Positions 16,329-27,900 of a stretch of DNA of 46,554 nt are shown one piece after another. Every line of letters starts with the position of its first letter. Positions within the stretch are counted from its first letter, which is position 1. The position numbers and the translations under genes are program-made. The DNA is from Stenomitos frigidus ULC18 (GTDB lineage: Bacteria > Cyanobacteriota > Cyanobacteriia > Leptolyngbyales > Leptolyngbyaceae), in NCBI RefSeq assembly GCF_003003795.1, contig NZ_PVWK01000102.1:1-46554 (forward strand), in the 5' to 3' direction. The notes under the pieces are model-generated. The model ran no database searches and had not been told where the DNA came from. It saw only the letters and a program-made list of their open reading frames with translations.

Positions 16329-19300
16329 TTATTTCAGTGGCAGAGGGACTGTAGGAGTAAGAATTCCGTTAATCATAAACTTCTGGCTATTCCATTTCTT
16401 GGCAGCAGCTAAGAAGTTGGCGGTTGGACGACCTTTAGACACTGAACTTAGAGATTTGTCCAGAAAATTACCTTGCGCGTCAAATTTAAATCCCCAAGAT
16501 ACTGAGCCATAATAAGTGCCTTTGTCCCGCCCATCAATAGCAATAGCGTAAGTCTCAAAGGTAAACTCTAATGTGTTTCCAATAGGAAGATTTTCAGCTC
16601 TAGGTGAGTCACCAATTAGAGCATCAACTTTTAAACTACCGGAAGTAAGACTTCCAAAACGAGCGTTTGCAAGAGTTACCCCTGTATTGTTCACTCCATA
16701 GTAAGGATAAAGGTAAGGCATTCCTGCTGAGTCGTTTTTTCTATCAATACTCAATCCTTCAGTACCCTCGGTCTTTGACAAAGCCCGTGCTCTCATCTCT
16801 AGTGTTGGGTAATTGGGTCTGTTGTTTTCTAGACTAACTATAGTTTGAACCATAGCAATTTTGGTAGAGTTGACTTTGCCATTCGGCGCAAACCTAAGTT
16901 GGGCATCATATGCAACGAATAATGTGTTAGCAGTAGGTCCATTTGTTACTATTGGATTAATTCTCTGTATTGAAAATGTACCGAAGTTAGTATTTTGAGG
17001 GCTTTGAGGGGAAAGTTGAATGGTACTACTGAAACTGCTAGCCTTTGACTTGCTAGGATCAGTGTCTAGATTGCTTCCACTCTCACCGTTAGAAATCACT
17101 CCTGTCGAGACAAAACTGGTATCGTCTCCTATCCAAAACAGGCTATCGATGTAAGAATCGATAGCATCATTACTTTGGACTGATAATTCAGTTCCATATT
17201 CAAGAGCATAAGCTCTGACCCAAGCAGATAAACTACTAACATTTACAGCATTATTCTTTTTCTGCTGTAGCTCTGGTGCAAGATTGAGATCTGTCAATGC
17301 TTTTCGTTCAAGAGCTAGGAAGTTAATCTGCTGAGTTGGTGTATCAAAGCCATTAAGGAAAACTTCAAGCTCACTTGCCCCATTTTGTAATCCTTGGCTC
17401 TGATTTTTGTAAATCGTGTCAAGGAAAAAATCGAAAGGCATTTCGGTGGATGGTGTTGTGGTAGATGGATTCAAAGCAGCATAAGCACTGCCAAGTCCGA
17501 CGAGTTGGCTAAGGAATTTAGCATCCGTCTTCTGATCGCCGATAGAAGATACCTGTTGAACGGCATCCATCAAATTATCCGCAAAGTCCAATGCCACGAT
17601 GCGATTGTTCAGCGTATTCAAGCCTGTAAAGAAGGCACTCAGCCCTCCCTGTGCCTGTTTAACATCTGTCTGCTTGCCCTGCAATAGGGTATTGAGAAAT
17701 GCTGAAACCGCTTCATCACTGTTTGCACTGTCGGCAGCAGTCGGATTCAATTTGGCAAACTCCACGCCAAACTCCATCAGTTCCCGTAAGAACGTCGCAT
17801 CTTTCACATCCCCCTTCAAACTCGTAACATTACTCGCCGCCTGCACGAGGTTATTAAGAAACTGAATCGCCCGCACCTTATCATCCACTCCTTCTAGCAA
17901 GCGTCCCACTGCCGCCACACTCTCTGCCAGCGTTTGAGCAATGGCATTACCATCCTTAAACACCCCATTCGCATCCGGAATCTGCAACCGCCACAGCTCG
18001 TCCAGGAAGCCAAAATCCTCCTCCCCTCCCGGCACCGTCGCCTCCGGATTAGGGTTCAACCAGGCATAGGTCTTCGCCAATGCCATCACTGCCGCCGTCA
18101 ACGCTTTTTGTTGCGCCCCATCCGTCACCCCCGGCGTTGCCTCCGTCACCACCGCCAGCAACGTCGCCTGAAACACCTGCTCCCGCACCGACAACTGATC
18201 CGTCACCAGCGCCTGCGCCAGCCATGCTCCACCAGATAGCACATACCCTGGTTCCACGCCCGCTTGACTACCCGCTGGCGCATAAGCATCGGCAAATAGC
18301 CCTTCCATTGCCGGACGCAAGCGCTCGATCAACGCCTGGTCTGCTGCCTCCTTAAAGTTACCGTTTGTACCATTGATCAACCCTGACAACCGCTCCCCCA
18401 GACCCCGTAGAAGCTCTCTACGATTTGTCAGTGCTGCTTTCTTTGCAATCGTGTTTGGGTCAGTGCTAATGAGGTCGATCGCCTTGTTCACCAGTTGGTT
18501 CACACTCTCAGCGTAGGTAAACTCATAGCCACTACCCTCCAGGTTCGTCGGGTCTCCCTTCAGGTCATCGCTCGGTTTCGGGTTTGTGGGACCAAACCCG
18601 CCGGGTGTCGAGGTGAAGGCACCCGGTCCACCGCCATTCGGATAACTCCAGAACCCCCAACCACTACTGCCGACATAGCCCCAGCTACCCACATTGCCCA
18701 CCGTTGCAGTAGCGGGGTCTGGTGGCGTGGGATCACCCGTATTGCTAGAACCACCCGGCAACGTGTCATCATCACTAACATGGCGATCGCTGGGGATGAA
18801 GAACTGGAAGCCACTGCGTTGGGTATTACCCGCGCGATCGGTGCTGGTCAGCACTAAGTTATAGGGAGTCTCTTCGGTGAGCGTCGCGGTATTCAGTACC
18901 TGGTCAAACGCCTGGTCGGTCACTGGCAGCGTGCGCGACGACCCTACGGCGACACCATTCACCGTTTCAAGCTGATAAGTGACATTGACATTCTCTGAGG
19001 CTTCCACCACCGTCCCTTGCAGATGGGTGCCCCGCTCCCAGGCAATCCCATCAATCAGGTTGGGTAAGGTTGTCACCGGAGCCGTCCGGTCGAGCGTAAA
19101 GTTCACCACTTGCTCGGCGATCTGGTTGGTATCAGCCTGCACGCGCAGGCGCAGCGTATAGGCACCATCCGCCAAGTCACCGCCTGCCAATGCCGCCAGG
19201 GTCTCCTCGTCCAGCGCAAACGTCCCATCGGGTTGCAGCAAGGACGAAAGATCCTGGAAGACAGCATTCGTCGCCGTGTCAAACGTTGCCAACAGTGCTG

Positions 19301-22300
19301 TGATCACACCGGGTGCAGACGCGACACCCGCAATACCAGGTATATACGTCCAGCCATCGGACGCATCACTCCCTGTATCCTGTAGCAATTGTGCCACTAA
19401 CACAGGTGCCTCGCCCCCACCGTCATTGGTGGCAGAGACATTCACCAGGAACGGTGCCAACGTCGTCGTATTTCCCGCCACATCCGTCAGCGTGACGCTC
19501 AACGTTTGATTGTCCCCGCTATTGCTACCCGTGAAAGCCAGACGGTAGTTAAACAGCCCATTTGCCGCCACAGGTACCGTCACTGCTGGATTGGTGCCCA
19601 GTTGGTATTGCAGCGACGCCACGGCAGACGTGGTGCCATGCACCTGCCCCAGGAGCCTTGTGCCCGTCGTCAGCGTCACACCATTCGCCAAGGCAGTCGC
19701 CGTTGTGCTACCCGTCGCCAGCACACTCAACTGTGTGGTCGTCGGTGCCACCGTATCGATCGTCGTCAATAGAGTGGCTGTTTGACTGTCCCCGATCGCA
19801 TTGTGCGCCACCACACTCAGACTTTGCTCACCCTCTGGCAGTGCCGTCGTCAGCGCGATGCTCCAGGCACCCGTAGTGATATCCGCCGTGGTTTCGCCTA
19901 ACAATTGCTGCTCCCGGAACAGCCGCACCGTGGCACCTGCTTCGGTCGTGCCGACGATCGTCGGGGTGGCATTGTTCGTAATGTTGTCCGTCTGGCTCTG
20001 TCCACCGTCTGTCAATGCCGTGAGCCGTAACCCTTGCGGAACCGATGGCACCAGCGTCGTAATCGTCACGTCCGTCGCGGTGGTCGCCAGACTGGTATTG
20101 CCAGCAACATCACTCGCTGTCGCCGTCAGGCTGTGAGTGCCGTTACGCAGTTGGCTCGTCGTCACCCGCCAGCTACCTGCCGCATTCGCCAGCGCTTCGC
20201 CAATCAACGTCGTCCCTTCAAACAGTTGCACTTGAGCACCCGCCGCCGCGTTGCCCGTGATTGCCACGGCATACATGCCAGCGGGAGTCAGACTGAGGTT
20301 CGTTGGCGCTGTCGGTGCCTGGGTATCGAGGTCAAACGTGATCGCTAAAGGACTTGTCACCGTGCCCACGGTATCCACCGCTTGCAGCGATAGCGTGTAG
20401 TGAGCGTCCAGGAGTGGTCCCCCGTAAAGGGTTTCTAACTGCGTCCGATTGAGTGTAAAGCTGCCATCAGCTTGCAGTTGCGGCGTGATATCCACATAGT
20501 TCACGCTCGCCCCAGTGCCAAAGCCTGCCCGCAAGACCGCTGGCGCATTGGTCACCTGTCCGCTGATCGTGGGGTTACTGGTCACACCATCGTCATTCGT
20601 AAACCCATTGGGTGCCGTATCCTGATCTAACGCGGCTGTGACTACCGGAGCACCCCCTAGCGCCACCGTGACAGGGGTTTGCAGCGTCTTAACATTCCCC
20701 GCTGTATCCGTGGTCGTGATGGTGAGCGTGTGGGTATTGCTCGTCATGCCAGTGAAGTCGAGTGCTTGATCAAAGATACCTGTCGCCGGATCAAACGCCA
20801 GCGCAATCGCCGGACGGTCATCAAAGTGGTAATTGGCGGCGGCGATCGCCGAGCCAGTCCCAGCCACTGTTCCGGTTAAGCGTGTACTGCTCCCCAGCGG
20901 TGTCGTGAGCGGTGTGGTCACGGTCAGGGTGGGTAGGGTCGTATCCACCACCAGGCTCAGTGGTGCCGAGTTGACACTCACGTTGCCTGCCACATCGGTG
21001 GCGGTGGTTGTGAAGGTATGGACACCCTCGGTGAGTGTGGGTGCGGTGATTTGCCAAGCCCCCGTCTCATCCGCGATCATCTGTCCGATCACCTGCCCTT
21101 GGTCGAGGAGTTGCACCAGCGCATAGGCAGCGGACTGCCCCACCACGGTCGGAGTCGGGTTGGCAGTCACACCATCACTGGCACTGCTGCCCGTGTCACT
21201 GATCGCGCTCAGAGGCAGCAGGGTCGGTGCCGTTGGTGCCTGCGTGTCGATGATGAGTACTAAGGCGGGGGAGGCAAGGCTGCGATTCCCTGCCAGATCG
21301 AGGGCAAAGGCAGAGAGGACGTAACCCCCATCCGCCAGGGTGGGTGTCTGGATCTGCCAGTTGCCGTTCGCGTCTGACGTTTGCTGTCCCAGGAGTTGCC
21401 CCTCGCCCCAAAGCTGCACCAGCGTGTGGGGTGCGGCAGTCCCCGTCACAATCGGGGTGTTCACGTTCGTCTGCCCATCCGTGCTGCTGCGTCCCTTGTC
21501 TATGCCAGCGGCAAACCGCACATTGCCAGGGGCGGCTGGTGCTACCGTATCCACGGTCAAGAGCAGCGGGGTGGAAGCGGCACTCACATTCCCCGCCTGA
21601 TCCGTCGCCGTCGCACGCAGGGTGGCGAGACCCTGCGGCAACGACAGCGTGGTGAGTTGCCAGAACCCACTCGCGTCCGTGCGCGTTTGACCGACGACTT
21701 GAGCGTTGTTCCAGAGGGTAATGTCCGTCCCGGCTTCCGCGTGTCCGGTGAGGGTCGGGGTCGGGTTGCGCGTGATGCCATCACTGTGACTCTCACCCGT
21801 ATCCGCCGTGGAGTCTAACGGTAAGAAGCTCGGTGCACTGGGCGCTTGGGTATCCACCACCAGGCTGAGCACGGTCGAAGCGGCACTGACATTGCCCGCC
21901 ACATCGGTGGCGATCGCCGTCAGCGTGGTGGTGCCTGCCACCAATGGCTGTACTGTGATCTGCCACACGCCATTCCCAGCCGCCGTCCCCTGCCCAATGA
22001 CTTGCCCCTGGCTGTAAAGCTGGATGAGCGCTCCGGCTTCTGCCGTCCCTGTCACAGTGGGAGTAGTCACATTGGTCACGTTGTCACTGGCACTCTGTCC
22101 ACTATCGCTCCCCGCCGTTAACTGCAAATTACTCGGTGCTGCGGTGGTGCGGTCCAGTGTCAAGGTGAAATCCGTGGTCGTGACGAGGACATCCTCTACC
22201 CCTGTAGCGCGGAGATGCAGCACATAACTGCCGTCCGTGAGCGGCAGACCGCCGTTGATGGACTGGAGCTGCGCGGGCGTGAGGGTTACGCTGCCTGCTT

Positions 22301-23942
22301 GGAGTGGCACGGCAATGTCCGTGTAGTTGGCAACCAGGGTGTTGTTGAAGCCCGCGCGGAGGTGCCCCAGGGGGCGCTCTGTACTAAGCTGCACGCTGAT
22401 GGTGGGGTCGGCAGTGCGCCGATCCGTATTCGTGCCATTGAGCGCGGTATCGTTGACCAGCGCGACGGTGACCGTGGGTGGAGCCGCATCGAAGACCGTG
22501 CTGAGCGTGTAGTTGGCACTCACACTGCTGGTGGCAGGCAAGACGCGCAGGTAATAGGTGCCTGCCGTTAACGCACGTTGCATGAGTTCGGCAGTGGTAC
22601 CGCTATTGCTAGCGGTTTGCAGGGTATTGCTACTGCCATCCAGGAGTTGCAGATTGGCATCCCCACTCAGTCCCTTGAGTGCAAGCGTGAAGTTGGGAGC
22701 CGCTGTAGACAACGTGAACCGATAGTAATCATTCACATCGCTGCCGTTCACGGTCCCTGTGTACGTTGCTTGCCCAGTGAGCGTACCCACATCAAACGCT
22801 GTAGCTGGCGTATTTCCCGCCGTATCCAAGCTACCCGGATCGCCGTAATGGACAAACGAGGCGGCAATTTGCCAGTTCAAGTCACCGATGGGGTTAAAGT
22901 ACACCCCACCGTTCGATAGCAGCGTCGTCCCGTTCATGAGCCAGATGACATCTTCACCCGTGCTGTAACGCCGCCACAGAATGTCAGTCTGACCATCGTG
23001 GTTAAAATCCCCTGTCCCACTGATGCGCCAGTTCGGATCGCCCACTGCTTGCAAATTAACTGCTGTACTGAAGGTGGTGCCGTTCATGAACCAGACCACA
23101 GTTTCACCCGTGCCGTCGTAACGCCGCCACAGCAAATCGGTCTGCCCATCGTTGTTGAAATCACCCGTCCCGTTAATTTGCCAACTTGGATCGCCCACGG
23201 CTTGCAAATTAACCGTTGTACTGAAGGTGGTGCCATTCAGCAGCCAGACCACATCTTCACCCGTACTATAGTTGCGCCAGACCAGATCGGTCTTGCCATC
23301 GCTGTTGAAATCACCCGTGCCGCTGATGTGCCAGTTCGTGCCCACGGCTTGCAGATTCACTTCAGACAGAGAGGTCGTGCCGTTCATGAGCCAGATCACA
23401 TTCTGCCCCGTGCTGTAATTACGCCAGACTAAATCCGCTTGTCCATCCCCAGAGAAATCGGCTGACCCTTCCAGTCGCCAGTTCACGTCGCTGATCGGCT
23501 TGAGGTCGGTGCTGGACACCCGCGTCGTGCCGTTCATCGCCCAGGCAGTGTTTTGACCCGTGCTGTAGTTGCGCCACAGAATGTCTGTCTGCGCGTTGTT
23601 AATGGCTTGACGCGTGAATGTATAGGGCGCGTTGGTGGTGCCACTGGCGGCAAAGACCCGCACGTAGTAGACTCCCGCGCTCAGATCCGTCAGGTTCACG
23701 TCCTCGGCGGCGGTGCCTGGATTGGTGGACTGTTGCAGGACTGTACCCGCGCCATTGAGCACCTGTAAGTCAGCGTTGCCGCTCAAGCCTGTCAGTGTCA
23801 GGTTGATACTGCTGCGCCCACTCAACGTGAAGCGGTAGTAGTCGTCTGGGTCAGCCGTACTGACGGCATCCGAGTAGGTTTGACTCCCCGCATTGATGGC
23901 GATTAACTGGGCTGTGGCAAGGGTGTTACCTGGGTCTGACAT
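16329..23942 (-). CDS. Giant PPC / FG-GAP (VCBS) / Ig-like repeat protein
   Basis: The product is 2,537 aa from the ATG at 23942; a GTG one codon earlier is also possible. Approximate order: a PPC domain (1-110, DPDDYYRFTL); five FG-GAP/VCBS repeats (about 116-366) with WRNYSTGQ, W.MNGTT and Ca-binding-like DFNSDGKTD units; a second PPC domain (370-482); many Ig-like repeats (484-1717) with DVAGNVSA and VDTQAP; a Gly/Trp/Tyr-rich linker; then a largely helical C-terminal third. Such proteins are usually exported adhesins or surface proteins, yet I see no signal peptide, LPXTG, PEP-CTERM or RTX nonapeptides. Export by a type I system or another route is possible. The partner gene at 15536 follows by 4 nt. 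Confidence 0.85.
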   Translation of the reverse strand: MSDPGNTLATAQLIAINAGSQTYSDAVSTADPDDYYRFTLSGRSSINLTLTGLSGNADLQVLNGAGTVLQQSTNPGTAAEDVNLTDLSAGVYYVRVFAASGTTNAPYTFTRQAINNAQTDILWRNYSTGQNTAWAMNGTTRVSSTDLKPISDVNWRLEGSADFSGDGQADLVWRNYSTGQNVIWLMNGTTSLSEVNLQAVGTNWHISGTGDFNSDGKTDLVWRNYSTGEDVVWLLNGTTFSTTVNLQAVGDPSWQINGTGDFNNDGQTDLLWRRYDGTGETVVWFMNGTTFSTAVNLQAVGDPNWRISGTGDFNHDGQTDILWRRYSTGEDVIWLMNGTTLLSNGGVYFNPIGDLNWQIAASFVHYGDPGSLDTAGNTPATAFDVGTLTGQATYTGTVNGSDVNDYYRFTLSTAAPNFTLALKGLSGDANLQLLDGSSNTLQTASNSGTTAELMQRALTAGTYYLRVLPATSSVSANYTLSTVFDAAPPTVTVALVNDTALNGTNTDRRTADPTISVQLSTERPLGHLRAGFNNTLVANYTDIAVPLQAGSVTLTPAQLQSINGGLPLTDGSYVLHLRATGVEDVLVTTTDFTLTLDRTTAAPSNLQLTAGSDSGQSASDNVTNVTTPTVTGTAEAGALIQLYSQGQVIGQGTAAGNGVWQITVQPLVAGTTTLTAIATDVAGNVSAASTVLSLVVDTQAPSAPSFLPLDSTADTGESHSDGITRNPTPTLTGHAEAGTDITLWNNAQVVGQTRTDASGFWQLTTLSLPQGLATLRATATDQAGNVSAASTPLLLTVDTVAPAAPGNVRFAAGIDKGRSSTDGQTNVNTPIVTGTAAPHTLVQLWGEGQLLGQQTSDANGNWQIQTPTLADGGYVLSAFALDLAGNRSLASPALVLIIDTQAPTAPTLLPLSAISDTGSSASDGVTANPTPTVVGQSAAYALVQLLDQGQVIGQMIADETGAWQITAPTLTEGVHTFTTTATDVAGNVSVNSAPLSLVVDTTLPTLTVTTPLTTPLGSSTRLTGTVAGTGSAIAAANYHFDDRPAIALAFDPATGIFDQALDFTGMTSNTHTLTITTTDTAGNVKTLQTPVTVALGGAPVVTAALDQDTAPNGFTNDDGVTSNPTISGQVTNAPAVLRAGFGTGASVNYVDITPQLQADGSFTLNRTQLETLYGGPLLDAHYTLSLQAVDTVGTVTSPLAITFDLDTQAPTAPTNLSLTPAGMYAVAITGNAAAGAQVQLFEGTTLIGEALANAAGSWRVTTSQLRNGTHSLTATASDVAGNTSLATTATDVTITTLVPSVPQGLRLTALTDGGQSQTDNITNNATPTIVGTTEAGATVRLFREQQLLGETTADITTGAWSIALTTALPEGEQSLSVVAHNAIGDSQTATLLTTIDTVAPTTTQLSVLATGSTTATALANGVTLTTGTRLLGQVHGTTSAVASLQYQLGTNPAVTVPVAANGLFNYRLAFTGSNSGDNQTLSVTLTDVAGNTTTLAPFLVNVSATNDGGGEAPVLVAQLLQDTGSDASDGWTYIPGIAGVASAPGVITALLATFDTATNAVFQDLSSLLQPDGTFALDEETLAALAGGDLADGAYTLRLRVQADTNQIAEQVVNFTLDRTAPVTTLPNLIDGIAWERGTHLQGTVVEASENVNVTYQLETVNGVAVGSSRTLPVTDQAFDQVLNTATLTEETPYNLVLTSTDRAGNTQRSGFQFFIPSDRHVSDDDTLPGGSSNTGDPTPPDPATATVGNVGSWGYVGSSGWGFWSYPNGGGPGAFTSTPGGFGPTNPKPSDDLKGDPTNLEGSGYEFTYAESVNQLVNKAIDLISTDPNTIAKKAALTNRRELLRGLGERLSGLINGTNGNFKEAADQALIERLRPAMEGLFADAYAPAGSQAGVEPGYVLSGGAWLAQALVTDQLSVREQVFQATLLAVVTEATPGVTDGAQQKALTAAVMALAKTYAWLNPNPEATVPGGEEDFGFLDELWRLQIPDANGVFKDGNAIAQTLAESVAAVGRLLEGVDDKVRAIQFLNNLVQAASNVTSLKGDVKDATFLRELMEFGVEFAKLNPTAADSANSDEAVSAFLNTLLQGKQTDVKQAQGGLSAFFTGLNTLNNRIVALDFADNLMDAVQQVSSIGDQKTDAKFLSQLVGLGSAYAALNPSTTTPSTEMPFDFFLDTIYKNQSQGLQNGASELEVFLNGFDTPTQQINFLALERKALTDLNLAPELQQKKNNAVNVSSLSAWVRAYALEYGTELSVQSNDAIDSYIDSLFWIGDDTSFVSTGVISNGESGSNLDTDPSKSKASSFSSTIQLSPQSPQNTNFGTFSIQRINPIVTNGPTANTLFVAYDAQLRFAPNGKVNSTKIAMVQTIVSLENNRPNYPTLEMRARALSKTEGTEGLSIDRKNDSAGMPYLYPYYGVNNTGVTLANARFGSLTSGSLKVDALIGDSPRAENLPIGNTLEFTFETYAIAIDGRDKGTYYGSVSWGFKFDAQGNFLDKSLSSVSKGRPTANFLAAAKKWNSQKFMINGILTPTVPLPLK
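22845..23595 (-). repeat. Five FG-GAP/VCBS coding repeats
   Basis: Units of roughly 150 bp encode WRNYSTG..V.W.MNGTT....L..VGD..W...GTGDFN.DG.TD. The third and fourth copies are closely alike at DNA level (around 23040-23100 and 23190-23250), which points to recent intragenic duplication. Confidence 0.8.
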
Positions 23943-23945
23943 CAC

Positions 23946-24929
23946 AAACTCGACGGAAGGACATCCCGTGAGCTTAAGAATTGTGACGCGGCTCCGCCTA
24001 GAGCACGAGGCGCTTTTTTACCGTAAATTCACGTATTAATTTATACTTAACCTGAGCAGGTTGGGTACGGAGAAACTTGGTGAAGTTTGGGCAGCGACAG
24101 CCCACTACTGCTTCCAAGCCCGTGTTGGAATGCGGAGCGCGGCACGGACGCAAAAAGCTTCATTAATAGTATATAAAGTAGCTTCAAAACTAAGTGCAAA
24201 TACTTAAACGCTGGAACCAGAGGCGGGCAGCGCTACTGGACGAGGCACCCTTAATCGCTTTGGCGGCACGGGCTCCAACGGCAGGCGTGCAGCAAGGTTG
24301 ACGCACTCAAACCACAACGTGCGCTCAAGCAGAAATCGGCTCGACGGCAAAAGTTTTACAGTGGAGCGTGTGGCAGGACCGCTGCGGTCAACAGACTCGC
24401 TCGCATGACTGGAAACGGCGCTCAATTCCAAGCAGGCGATGCGTCACCACGGTGTGACGCATCGCCAAGTCGTGTAAACAGCACTCACAGCAGTCAAGGC
24501 AAGCCAAAGCTTTGATCAGCATGAACTTTAGTCAAAACGTAAAAGTGCTAGACCTGTGTCGATCGCCACCGTTTTAATCAGCTTTAAATGAGGAAGTGCC
24601 TTTAGCCAACGGGTGACGGTTTCTTGCTCTACTTGGCGCTCTTCGCCAGTCGCTTTGGCTCAACCTCTATTAGCTTCAGCAAGGCGATTCAGTTACAGTT
24701 TAGTGAGAGCTGCCTTCACAGCGACGCATCCCCGCTGGGCTACGCCGAAACATAGCGCACGCCTAAGTAAAGTGCTGGCGCATGTTGGCACTAAAACTGA
24801 CAGTCGCATCACAGCTGTTCCAGGGCTGGGGAATAGCTGTTGTCGAGCTTCATGTTAATACCAATTAATCGCTACACTGAATCCAGTCAACTTTGGCTTT
24901 AGAGATAGTCTAAAACTTGTAAGCAAACA
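23946..24929. other. Gene-poor spacer of about 1 kb
   Basis: I see no convincing gene on either strand. The short frames present have no homology I can recognise and no good starts. It holds the strong inverted repeat at 24435-24466. It also holds a stretch near 24705-24740 (TTCACAGCG with GCTACGCC) resembling dispersed cyanobacterial palindromic repeats; a related TTCACAGCG word recurs near 46430. It must contain promoters for both flanking genes, which diverge. Confidence 0.5.
24435..24466. repeat. 13-bp perfect inverted repeat, 6-nt loop
   Basis: The arms GGCGATGCGTCAC and GTGACGCATCGCC flank CACGGT. It is GC-rich but has no T run on either side, so it is not a standard terminator. It could be a recombination site, protein-binding site or transposon remnant end. 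Confidence 0.7.
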
Positions 24930-27900
24930 ATGCCTGACTCTAGGGAAGTTTTTGAGCATCCTATAGAACACTGGGATTTTCTGACAGCCTCAGACGATAC
25001 AGAGTTTGAAGGTCAATGTTTGGATCGCAAAGAAGCTGGGCGAGTTAGGCAGAATGACTGCATTAGCTCCAAAGAACTAGATGCCGTCCTGGAAAAAATA
25101 ACTACTTGTATCTCTGCATTTGCTAACACAAATAAATCAGGTAGCTTGCTAGTTATTGGGATCTCTTCACAGGGTGAAGTAAAAGGAATTAGCCACTTGT
25201 CAGATACTCAAAGAAGTAGACTGACAGCGTTTAACTCACTATTGCTTGATCAAGCGGCTCAGGCGAAATTTTTTGAATGTACCAACGACTTTGGTAAGAA
25301 AGATCTCATCTGTCTAGTCTACGTCCCTTACACGTCACGGCGAATTTGTCAGACTGTGGGTAATCATCCTCGTGCCTGGGTGAGGCAAGGTTCGCAAAAT
25401 ATCTGTCTCAACCAAGCACAACTTGAGCAATTGCAGCGAGATAAACGAGTTGTAGACTACGAGCAAGCAGATTGCTGCCCTTATGATTCTAGAGATTTAG
25501 ACCGAGCAGCTTTTCAAGAATTTTGTAAGGCGTTTTTATCAGATGCTTCTTATGATGACTACAGTGATGAAAAGATCCTCTACGACGTAGGTGCAATAAA
25601 TAGGGACGGTGTAGAATATACCTTCACAAATGCAGGTTTACTATTTTTTGCATTAAATCCTCAAAGAGTTCTGCCTGCCTCTTTTATTCGTCTAGTTAGA
25701 TTTGAAACCGATGTAGAAAACATTGATAATCGAGGCTTGCCAACATTTGACAGAAAATTCACAGGATCAATTACAAAGCAAATTCGTGATGTAAGAACTT
25801 TTTTTAGAGAATCAGGATTCTTCAAGCTTTACCAAAAAAGAAAAGCCGGGGGGGGCTTTATTGAAGAGCCAGAATATCCTTTTGATGCCATTGATGAAGC
25901 AATCGTTAATGCGGTAGCTCACCGTGAATATGCAATTGGATTGCCTATTGAATGCGAATCTTATAGGAATGCCTTTGTTGTCCGTAATTCAGGACGACTT
26001 CAGCAAAGAGATAGGGATGTTCCCGAACAGTTTTCTCTTGAGACTACACGGTTAATTCCATCTCCACGTAATCCGAAACTTATAGAATGGCTAAAAATGA
26101 TGCGTGATGAGCGCGGTGCTGAGTTTGTTAGAGCGCTCAGTGAAGGCACCAGGCGTATGCGCGACGAGATGAAATCTCTAGGTTTGCCAGCGCCCATCTA
26201 TAGGGTAAGCGAATCTCAGACAACAGTTGTTTTATTCAATAATTCTCAAGAAAGAGAATCTGCTCTTCGATTATTTGCTACATCCGAATCGACCGAATTT
26301 TCCAATTTGTTCCCTTTGACTTTTGTATCTGAGAGCAACGAAATTTTTAGTGCTGATGAAGTGTCTAATCACTATAGAGAGATTATGGCTGGCTTAAGAG
26401 ACGCTCTTGCAAATCACGATTGGTATATAGATAGTTTTAAATTCAGTAAATTAATAGCTCATAGACAGGGAATACACATTCCTTTATCTTCCTCGGTCAA
26501 TGAGTTAGTTAGATTTTATCCTGCCTATACGTTTCAATTACGCCAGTACTTAGGAAATTATTATTTATGCGTTGACTATACGTTGGAAGTGAAAAATATT
26601 AGAACAGCTAAAGATTCTCTAGCCTATTTCTCTCCAGATGAACTAATTGGTAGATCAGCAGTTGTTAGATGGGATGGGTGGGAGCGCGGAAAAATCATTT
26701 CTGTTGATCATGAATGGACTGGCGTATACCTATTTGATTTTAAGCAAGAAATTCAGATTGCCAGTAACAAGGTTATTCCAAATTTATCGAGAGCAAAAAT
26801 TGAACGTTTACTCAAGCAGCACAAAATTAGATTTGATTTAGCTAGAGCAATAAAGGAGCATAGCTTGTCATTAGAGCCAAATTCTTCAAGAATTCGTGCT
26901 GAGAAAACTCAAACAACGGCTACAGATCTCGCTCAGGAAATATTTCCATTGAAGGTTAATGGATATTGGTGCCACCTGAAGCCTGAGACGACTCCTTTAC
27001 ACAGGCAAAGCGATTCTTTAAGTGGTTTGCAAGTCCGTAGTGTGCCAGAACCAGATGTTGAATTTAGCCATCATCGTGAATCTAAAGATATTCGTGATGG
27101 TATTACGAAGTTTGGAGCTTATAGCAATGTTGAAAAAATCATTGAAATTATTCCTATTTGTGTATCAGACTTACGTAGTAATATGGCTGCTCTCATTGAG
27201 CGCCTGAAAACAGGAAAGTATAAATACCGTGGTTCAGAACGTACCTTTAAAACACGATTTCATTATTCTTCTATTATTACACCTACATCAGCTGAAGACA
27301 CTTTAACTGAATGTAGAAGGCTGCTTCAAGAGCATCCGAAATGGATTGGAGACCAAAGTCTTGAGCGGATATTTCTTGTTAGTGTTCCTAAGGGAAGTTA
27401 CTCAATTGATGATGAGGGATCTCCCTACTATATCGTTAAAAAATTCTTGCTTGAGAACGGTATTCCCTGTCAGATGATTGACACACCTACGCTTATCAAT
27501 CCCGACTGGAAAGATCTGAACCTATCATTAAATATAGTTTCAAAATGTGGCGTTACCCCCTGGGTCTTACCAGGAGCAATACCTGATGCTGATTTTTTCA
27601 TTGGTCTTTCGTACACACAGAGTACTCGTGGCAATTTTGAGCGTTTAATGGGATATGCAAATGTTTTTGATCAATACGGTAAATGGCAGTTTTATTCTGG
27701 AAATATAGATACTTTTCCTTATAGCGAAAAGATTAGATCTTTTAGTTTATTAATAGAGCAAACTTTAACTAGACTTCCATTATCTGAAACCCCAAGCATC
27801 TATTTTCATTATTCTGCAAAATTCTCGCGTGAAGACAGGGCAGCAATTCTCGAAGCGGCTCGACGGATTAGACCACAAGGAAAGTACTCATTTGTTTGGA

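Noticed and set aside
17394-23768. Many plus-strand frames opposite the giant repeat protein
   Set aside because: They mirror the repetitive minus-strand gene, are rich in Arg/His/Pro from the antisense reading, and lack starts and known domains.
24204-24858. Short frames in the 1-kb spacer before the Argonaute gene
   Set aside because: Neither strand gives a recognisable protein or a good start; I treat the region as non-coding.
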